Assembly (NCBI RefSeq): GCF_024054565.1
Contig: NZ_JAMXLR010000016.1
Location: 1-42,225 of the forward strand
Reading direction: 5' to 3'
Length of the DNA: 42,225 nucleotides
Source: Aeoliella straminimaris
GTDB taxonomy: Bacteria; Planctomycetota; Planctomycetia; Pirellulales; Lacipirellulaceae
Both the position numbers and the translations under genes were made by a program. Positions 38,466 through 42,225 of this stretch are shown piece by piece (position 1 is the first letter of the stretch; each line of letters opens with the position of its first letter). The notes beneath the pieces are model-generated. The model was not told the DNA's origin. It saw nothing but the letters and a program-made list of their open reading frames with translations, and searched no databases.

Positions 38466-38696
38466 TGCCCCCACTCCCTGGCTGAACTACAGAACTTCAT
38501 CGATTCTATCGGCACATCGCACACCGCGGCGTGAGCAAACTCTCGCCGTCTCCACGGCGTCGCGTACTGATAGCAGTTCGTCCGGATGGTGCTCGCCCCC
38601 ATGCTGTGGCGCTGGCGTCGAACCTGGATCGGTTGCCCGTCCACGTCGACCACGCCCGGCACCTGCTGAGCCGGCAAAAGAAAACATCGGCCGCCG
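38466..38696. other. Intergenic region, nothing recognised
   Basis: About 230 bp between the hypothetical gene (minus) and leader copy 2 (plus). It should contain both promoters. I see only a short CGCCG-N6-CGGCG hairpin near 38550 and an A-rich patch (38677-38684) that may mark the promoter of the small gene. Confidence 0.3.
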
Positions 38697-38785
38697 TGTA
38701 ACAGTTCTCGGGGCAGCCGTATGAGAGGGTGAAGCAGGCAATGGTGGCCTGCAGAACAAAAACCCTCTCTAGCATGGAGAAAGCG
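38697..38785 (+). promoter_or_regulatory. Conserved structured leader, copy 2
   Basis: Eighty-nine bases before paralogue 2 hold the same blocks as copy 1: TGTAACAGTTCTC (38697-38709) and GAGAGGGTGAAGCAGGC (38723-38739). Pairing is strongest here: outer stem GAGAGGGT (38723-38730) with ACCCTCTC (38762-38769), inner stem GCAGGC (38734-38739) with GCCTGC (38747-38752). TTCTC (38705-38709) complements GAGAA in the ribosome binding site (38777-38781). Confidence 0.78.
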
Positions 38786-39058
38786 ATGAAATCTCTACGT
38801 AAGTCGAAAGTTCTGGCAATCTGTGGCGTGTTGGCAGTGGCCCTGGCGGTCACGGTGGTTTCGGCTCCCTCGGCCGAGGCTGGCTGTCACGGTTTTGGTT
38901 ACGGCTATGCCTCGTACCACGCTCCCGTGCACACGCACTACGTAGCGCCTGTGAAGGTGAACTACGTGGCGCCGATCTATAGCCCGACGTACTTTGCCCC
39001 CAGTTGCTACGGCGGCGGTTGCTACGCTCCCTCGTTCCACTACGGATACGGTTGGTGA
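38786..39058 (+). CDS. Tiny secreted Tyr/Pro-rich protein, paralogue 2
   Basis: A 90-residue protein with a signal peptide (KVLAICGVLAVALAVTVVSA, cleavage near SAEA). The mature part begins GCHGFGYGYASYHAPVHTHY, continues with YVAP repeats and ends HYGYGW, close to paralogue 1 at both ends. GGAGA at 38776-38780 is the ribosome binding site. The four Cys residues in the mature part (for example CYGGGC) could form disulfides. Family unknown. It is followed by a strong terminator and then by paralogue 3, so the genes are transcribed separately. Confidence 0.83.
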   Translation: MKSLRKSKVLAICGVLAVALAVTVVSAPSAEAGCHGFGYGYASYHAPVHTHYVAPVKVNYVAPIYSPTYFAPSCYGGGCYAPSFHYGYGW

Positions 39059-39087
39059 GCCTCCCACGAGATCGTCTGGCGTTGCGA

Positions 39088-39128
39088 AAAAGCCGACCTT
39101 TGCCTTCGGGCCGAGGTCGGCTTTTTTC
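39088..39128 (+). terminator. Rho-independent terminator after paralogue 2
   Basis: AAAAAGCCGACCT (39088-39100) pairs perfectly with AGGTCGGCTTTTT (39115-39127); a T-run of six ends the element. The loop GCC-TTCG-GGC can extend the pairing. The core equals that of the paralogue 1 terminator. Confidence 0.95.
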
Positions 39129-39351
39129 GTGCGCGATGGCCTCACGCCCAGACGGCGAGGGGAAACTTCGGATGTCTGGATCGTTTGCCTGGACTGGACA
39201 CCTGCTTGAGGCAGCGGTTGCGCTGACGGACAGGCGCAACATGTCTCCGTTCAGCGTGGGAAGCGGCCCTCGAAATGCACCGCTTCGGACCGAAGAACTG
39301 CGCGACTCCGCGTGATCGATTGCCTCGCGCCGAAATTTTGTTTGTCGGAAC
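39129..39351. other. Intergenic region before leader copy 3
   Basis: About 220 bp, no gene recognised. GTTGCGC (39217-39223) and GCGCAAC (39234-39240) form a 7-bp inverted repeat with a 10-base spacer. The T-rich stretch at 39334-39344 (AAATTTTGTTT) just before copy 3 may contain the promoter -10 region. Confidence 0.35.
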
Positions 39352-39441
39352 TGTAACAGTTCTCCGAGCGGCCGTAAGAGAGGGTGAAGCAGGCGATTGT
39401 GACCTGCGAAACAATAACCGTCTCTAGCATGGAGAAAAGCG
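39352..39441 (+). promoter_or_regulatory. Conserved structured leader, copy 3
   Basis: Ninety bases before paralogue 3, with TGTAACAGTTCTC (39352-39364) and GAGAGGGTGAAGCAGGC (39378-39394). Outer stem AGAGGGT (39379-39385) with ACCGTCT (39417-39423) has one mismatch; inner stem GCAGG (39389-39393) with CCTGC (39403-39407). TTCTCC (39360-39365) is perfectly complementary to GGAGAA of the ribosome binding site (39431-39436). One extra base before the ATG puts the leader out of frame with the gene, unlike copies 1 and 2. Confidence 0.77.
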
Positions 39442-39699
39442 ATGAAGTCTTTACGTAAGTCGAAAGTGTTGGCTGTGTGTGGCGTGTTGGCAGTGGCCCT
39501 GGCGGTCACGCTGGTTTCGGCCCCGTCGGCCGATGCGGGCTGTGGTGGTTTTGGTTACGGCTATGCCTCGTACCACGCTCCCGTGCACACGCACTACGTG
39601 GCGCCAGTTTACCCGTCCTACCACTACGTGGCCCCCACTTACTACCCGCAAGTGTGCACCCCGAACTATTGGGGACACGGTTGCCACTACCCTTGGTAG
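39442..39699 (+). CDS. Tiny secreted Tyr/Pro-rich protein, paralogue 3
   Basis: An 85-residue protein, closest to paralogue 2: signal peptide KVLAVCGVLAVALAVTLVSA with cleavage near SADA, then GCGGFGYGYASYHAPVHTHY and YVAP repeats. The C-terminus differs (CTPNYWGHGCHYPW). Mature composition is dominated by Tyr, His, Pro and Gly. GGAGA precedes the ATG. No family recognised. It lies last in the cluster of three and is followed by a hairpin terminator. Confidence 0.82.
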   Translation: MKSLRKSKVLAVCGVLAVALAVTLVSAPSADAGCGGFGYGYASYHAPVHTHYVAPVYPSYHYVAPTYYPQVCTPNYWGHGCHYPW

Positions 39700-39751
39700 T
39701 GAGAGAAGCCAACGCGGTTGAGGCCGTTGCCCACAGCCGCTAAAAACGACG

Positions 39752-39787
39752 AGGCCCTTGCCGCACAAAAAGAGGCGGCAAGGGCCT
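39752..39787 (+). terminator. Hairpin terminator after paralogue 3
   Basis: AGGCCCTTGCCGC (39752-39764) pairs perfectly with GCGGCAAGGGCCT (39775-39787) over 13 bp with a 10-base A-rich loop. Only a weak T-rich sequence (TTACCTTTGTC) follows, so termination is likely but less certain than for paralogues 1 and 2. Confidence 0.8.
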
Positions 39788-40339
39788 TACCTTTGTCTAG
39801 CCGGAGCGCCTGACGGTTGGTATTCCAGCTCTCTCTCGTGTTGGTGAACTCAACCCTATGGGCAGTGTCCTGTCCGGCGGTACGGAGGTAATTACCCACC
39901 GCACGGACTGCGTACTTGTACACCGGGCACGAAAAATCGCCGTCACGCCAACCGGGGCAGCCAAGCCTACATCGCTTGGCTTTGACTCCTTGTGTCTAAG
40001 AAAAAACGGGTCACTTGCAGAGATCGAAGCATTGCGGTCGTGCCTGACTGCTCAGGACGCGACAAAGTCTGCCGCAACAATGCTTCGCAGTTGCCCGTAA
40101 GGCGGATCTTCCATCTTGATGGCCTCCTCGTTTCTTTCGAGTAAAAGAAGCATCAATCACCGTTACTATTAAAGTATATCAACACCGTTTCGCAAGGTCA
40201 AAAGAATCCAGTGAAAAATCGTATGCCAATCAACGCGGCTTCTCCAACCCTTGCGACAAAACACACTTGCGGCGATGCTGATGCGGAAGCCCAATGCTCT
40301 TGTGCGGGCCCTTTCCATCACTCCTTTCTCTAGCCCCAC
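39788..40339. other. Long gene-free stretch with several hairpins; possible non-coding RNA
   Basis: About 550 bp without a convincing gene. It holds AGCCAAGC-CTACATC-GCTTGGCT (39959-39981) and CGAAGCATTG (40025-40034) paired with CAATGCTTCG (40078-40087), inside which CCTGA-CTGC-TCAGG can form. An AT-rich patch (40164-40180) may be the promoter of the cyclophilin gene. I could not match the region to tmRNA, RNase P, SRP or 6S RNA. A small open frame at 39858-40100 looks like chance. Confidence 0.45.
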
Positions 40340-40783
40340 ATGTCCCCTATGAAAGTTGCAACCATTACCACTAATCGCGGCGACATTCGCTTGGAGTTGT
40401 TCGCCGACAAGGCGCCCAAAACCGTCGCCAATTTCGAAAAGCTGGCAGGCGAAGGATTCTACGACGGACTGAAGTTCCATCGCGTGATCGACGACTTTAT
40501 GGTCCAAACCGGATGTCCTCAGGGAACCGGCACCGGTGGGCCTGGCTACACCTTCGAAGACGAGTTTCATCCCGAACTGAAGCACTCGGGCCCGGGCGTG
40601 TTGAGCATGGCCAATGCCGGTCCCAACACTAACGGTAGCCAGTTCTTTATCACCCACACCGCGACCGATTGGCTCGATGGCAAGCACTCCGTGTTTGGCC
40701 AGGTAATCGAGAACACGCAAAGCGTGGTCGACAGCATCCAGCAGGGTGACGTGATGGAAAAAGTCACCATCACCGAGGAATAG
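40340..40783 (+). CDS. ppiB: Peptidyl-prolyl cis-trans isomerase, cyclophilin B type
   Basis: The 147-residue protein is a complete short bacterial cyclophilin. Hallmarks are [19 protein letters not shown] (14-32), [19 protein letters not shown] (46-64, with the catalytic Arg in FHR), [10 protein letters not shown] (67-76), [18 protein letters not shown] (88-105) and [12 protein letters not shown] (111-122). No signal peptide is visible, so it acts in the cytoplasm, isomerising proline bonds during folding. An ATG at 40349 is a near-equal start. A 74-residue gene begins 5 bp after its stop. Confidence 0.96.
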   Translation: MSPMKVATITTNRGDIRLELFADKAPKTVANFEKLAGEGFYDGLKFHRVIDDFMVQTGCPQGTGTGGPGYTFEDEFHPELKHSGPGVLSMANAGPNTNGSQFFITHTATDWLDGKHSVFGQVIENTQSVVDSIQQGDVMEKVTITEE

Positions 40784-40788
40784 CCGCG

Positions 40789-41013
40789 ATGCCCGACAAG
40801 TTTGATCCTTACCGCGAACGCCTGGTGATGGAGACCGACACCCAGTGGGACGCTGCCTGCGCAACGCTCGACGATGCGGCGCGGCAACGTGTGTCGCTGG
40901 CCGTGCATGAGGATCCGGCCGCGGCCGCAAATCTCGAGTACGTTCGCACCCACACCGGTTTCTGCCGCCGCATTACAGTGATGCCCGACGACTTAAAGCG
41001 TTTGGGCGTTTAA
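40789..41013 (+). CDS. Small hypothetical protein downstream of ppiB
   Basis: A 74-residue charged protein without signal or membrane segment (starts MPDKFDPYRERLVMET, ends RRITVMPDDLKRLGV). No family recognised. Its start lies only 5 bp after ppiB and the codon use matches the neighbours, so it is probably co-transcribed with ppiB. Function unknown. Confidence 0.65.
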   Translation: MPDKFDPYRERLVMETDTQWDAACATLDDAARQRVSLAVHEDPAAAANLEYVRTHTGFCRRITVMPDDLKRLGV

Positions 41014-41095
41014 CTCTCCCCCTTGGAGCAAGTGATAGCAACTTACCTGCATCCCTTGCAGCCACTTCAACCTTGTCCTTTGCTTCGAACCTTCC

Positions 41096-42187
41096 ATGCC
41101 AACTCGCACGCTTCGTGTTGATCTCAAAGAACGTGGTTACGACATCGCCATTGGTAGCGGGACGCTCCCGCAGTGCGCTGAGTTCCTGGCCGAGCGGTCG
41201 AGCAGTTCGCACGTCGTGCTGATCACCGATTCGAACGTCGACGAACTCTACGCCGACGCCGTGGGCGACTACTTCGTCGAAGCCGGGCTCGAGGTCGAAC
41301 TGTTGGTGATCGAGGCGGGCGAGGAGAGTAAGAATGCCGACGTGCTGATCGACCTCTGGCAGACGATGCTGGCCGAGGGCGCCGACCGCGGCAGCGTAGT
41401 GGCCGCCGTGGGCGGGGGGGTCGTGGGCGACATAGCCGGCTTCGTGGCTGCCACGTTCACCCGCGGTGTGCCGTTCCTGCAAATCCCCACCACGCTCCTG
41501 GCACAAGTGGATAGCTCGGTCGGCGGCAAAGTGGGCGTCAATCTCCCCGAGGCCAAGAACATCGTCGGTGCGTTCTGGCAGCCGCTGGGCGTACTGATCG
41601 ACGTCGATGTGCTCGGCACCCTGCCAGCGGGTGAATTTGCCGCAGGCATGGCGGAAGTCGTGAAGTACGGCGTGATCATGGACGAGCCGTTCTTCGAGTA
41701 CCTCGAATCCAACGTCGATGCCATCAACGCGCGCGATAGCGAAACGCTGCAGTACGTGGTCGAGCGGTGCTGCCGGCTGAAGGCCGATGTGGTTCAGGAA
41801 GACGAGCGAGAAGAAACGGGTCGGCGGGCGATCCTGAATTACGGTCACACGTTTGCCCACGCCTTCGAAGCCGCTACGCAATACGGCAAGTTGTTGCATG
41901 GCGAGGCAGTCGCCATGGGCATGGTGTGTGCTTCGCAGTTGGCCGAGCGAATTGGTTTGATCGACGCACAGGCGACACAGCGGCAAATCGAACTGCTGGA
42001 AGCCTTATCGCTTCCTACGCGTCCGCTGGAATTCGACAGCGAAGAGATCTATCGCTTGATGTGGCACGACAAGAAAGTTGCCGACGGCAAGCTGCGCTTT
42101 GTACTACCAACTCGCTTGGGGGAGGTGAAGCTAACCTCCGCCGTAAAGTCCGGTGACGTCATAGCAATTCTCGAAGGCGATGCCTGA
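41096..42187 (+). CDS. aroB: 3-dehydroquinate synthase
   Basis: AroB converts DAHP to 3-dehydroquinate in the shikimate pathway, using NAD and a divalent metal. The 363-residue length is normal. Visible are the NAD-binding region (VVLITDSNVDELY, 40-52, and GGGVVGDIAGFVAATFTRG, about 105-123), IPTTLLAQVDSSVGGKVGVN (130-149), and the metal ligands in AEVVKYG (Glu), NYGHTFAHAFE (His) and LHGEAVAMGM (His). The C-terminus DKKVADGKLRFVLPTRLGEV is typical. It starts 82 bp after the small ORF and may have its own promoter. Confidence 0.97.
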   Translation: MPTRTLRVDLKERGYDIAIGSGTLPQCAEFLAERSSSSHVVLITDSNVDELYADAVGDYFVEAGLEVELLVIEAGEESKNADVLIDLWQTMLAEGADRGSVVAAVGGGVVGDIAGFVAATFTRGVPFLQIPTTLLAQVDSSVGGKVGVNLPEAKNIVGAFWQPLGVLIDVDVLGTLPAGEFAAGMAEVVKYGVIMDEPFFEYLESNVDAINARDSETLQYVVERCCRLKADVVQEDEREETGRRAILNYGHTFAHAFEAATQYGKLLHGEAVAMGMVCASQLAERIGLIDAQATQRQIELLEALSLPTRPLEFDSEEIYRLMWHDKKVADGKLRFVLPTRLGEVKLTSAVKSGDVIAILEGDA

Positions 42188-42225
42188 TGACGTAAGTCGG
42201 TTGCGGCAGTTGGGTTCGATTTGTT
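42180..42225 (+). CDS. Possible start of a downstream gene, cut by the window edge
   Basis: An ATG at 42180 overlaps the end of aroB and opens a frame (MPDDVSRLRQLGSIC) that runs to the window edge. The overlap would suggest translational coupling. Fifteen codons are too few to identify it. Confidence 0.25.
   Translation, partial: MPDDVSRLRQLGSIC

Noticed and set aside
35349..39441. CRISPR or transposon-like repeat for the three leader copies
   Set aside because: Copies are not regularly spaced, no cas or transposase genes are present, and each copy stands directly before a paralogous gene.
39858..40100. An 80-codon plus-strand open frame before ppiB
   Set aside because: No ribosome binding site or family, composition unlike the neighbours, and it overlaps the hairpins of the candidate RNA region.

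Overview
The window reads as chromosomal DNA of a planctomycete, probably Pirellulales. This is an inference from gene content: a prepilin-like DUF1559 protein, a DUF1552/DUF1592 secreted pair, PEP-CTERM proteins with dockerin-like EF-hand repeats, and an alternative complex III (ACIII) cluster joined to a caa3-type oxidase. The DNA is GC-rich. No tRNA, rRNA, CRISPR array, transposase or integrase was seen.

Layout. 228-2115: a MOSC protein and moeA (molybdenum cofactor). 2466-4796: a large PEP-CTERM protein. 5137-7359: a secreted TPR protein. 7383-9705 (minus): an NHL-like PEP-CTERM protein followed by a DUF1559 prepilin-like protein. 9905-11818: a divergent alpha/beta hydrolase and GT4-like glycosyltransferase. 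11815-15490 (minus): a c-type cytochrome of the DUF1592 type and its DUF1552 partner. 15698-17683: a RegB/RegA-like redox two-component system. 17696-20200 (minus): a secreted GH127-like glycosidase. 20609-35311: the respiratory block actA, actB, actC, actDE fusion, actF, a small membrane protein, SCO, coxB, coxA, coxC, coxD. 35441-39699: three paralogous tiny secreted Tyr/Pro-rich proteins interleaved with a DUF6717-like protein, a signal peptidase I and an unknown protein. 40340-42187: a cyclophilin, a small conserved-looking ORF and aroB.

How it works together. ACIII (pentahaem ActA, Fe-S ActB, NrfD-like ActC and ActF, ActD-ActE fusion) should oxidise menaquinol and pass electrons to the A2-type caa3 oxidase encoded next to it, whose CuA site SCO would help load. 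The RegBA pair carries the quinone-binding heptapeptide and the redox cysteine of RegB, so it is a natural candidate to control this block. Four subunits of the chain carry acidic or His/Glu-rich low-complexity segments.

The most novel signal is a roughly 90-nt conserved leader upstream of each of the three tiny secreted protein genes. Its 5' block (TGTAACAGTTCTC) is complementary to the Shine-Dalgarno region, and a nested two-stem structure lies between them, which suggests an undescribed RNA switch controlling a small cell-surface protein family. Two of the three genes end in near-identical strong terminators. A second candidate is a structured, gene-free stretch around 39.95-40.13 kb.
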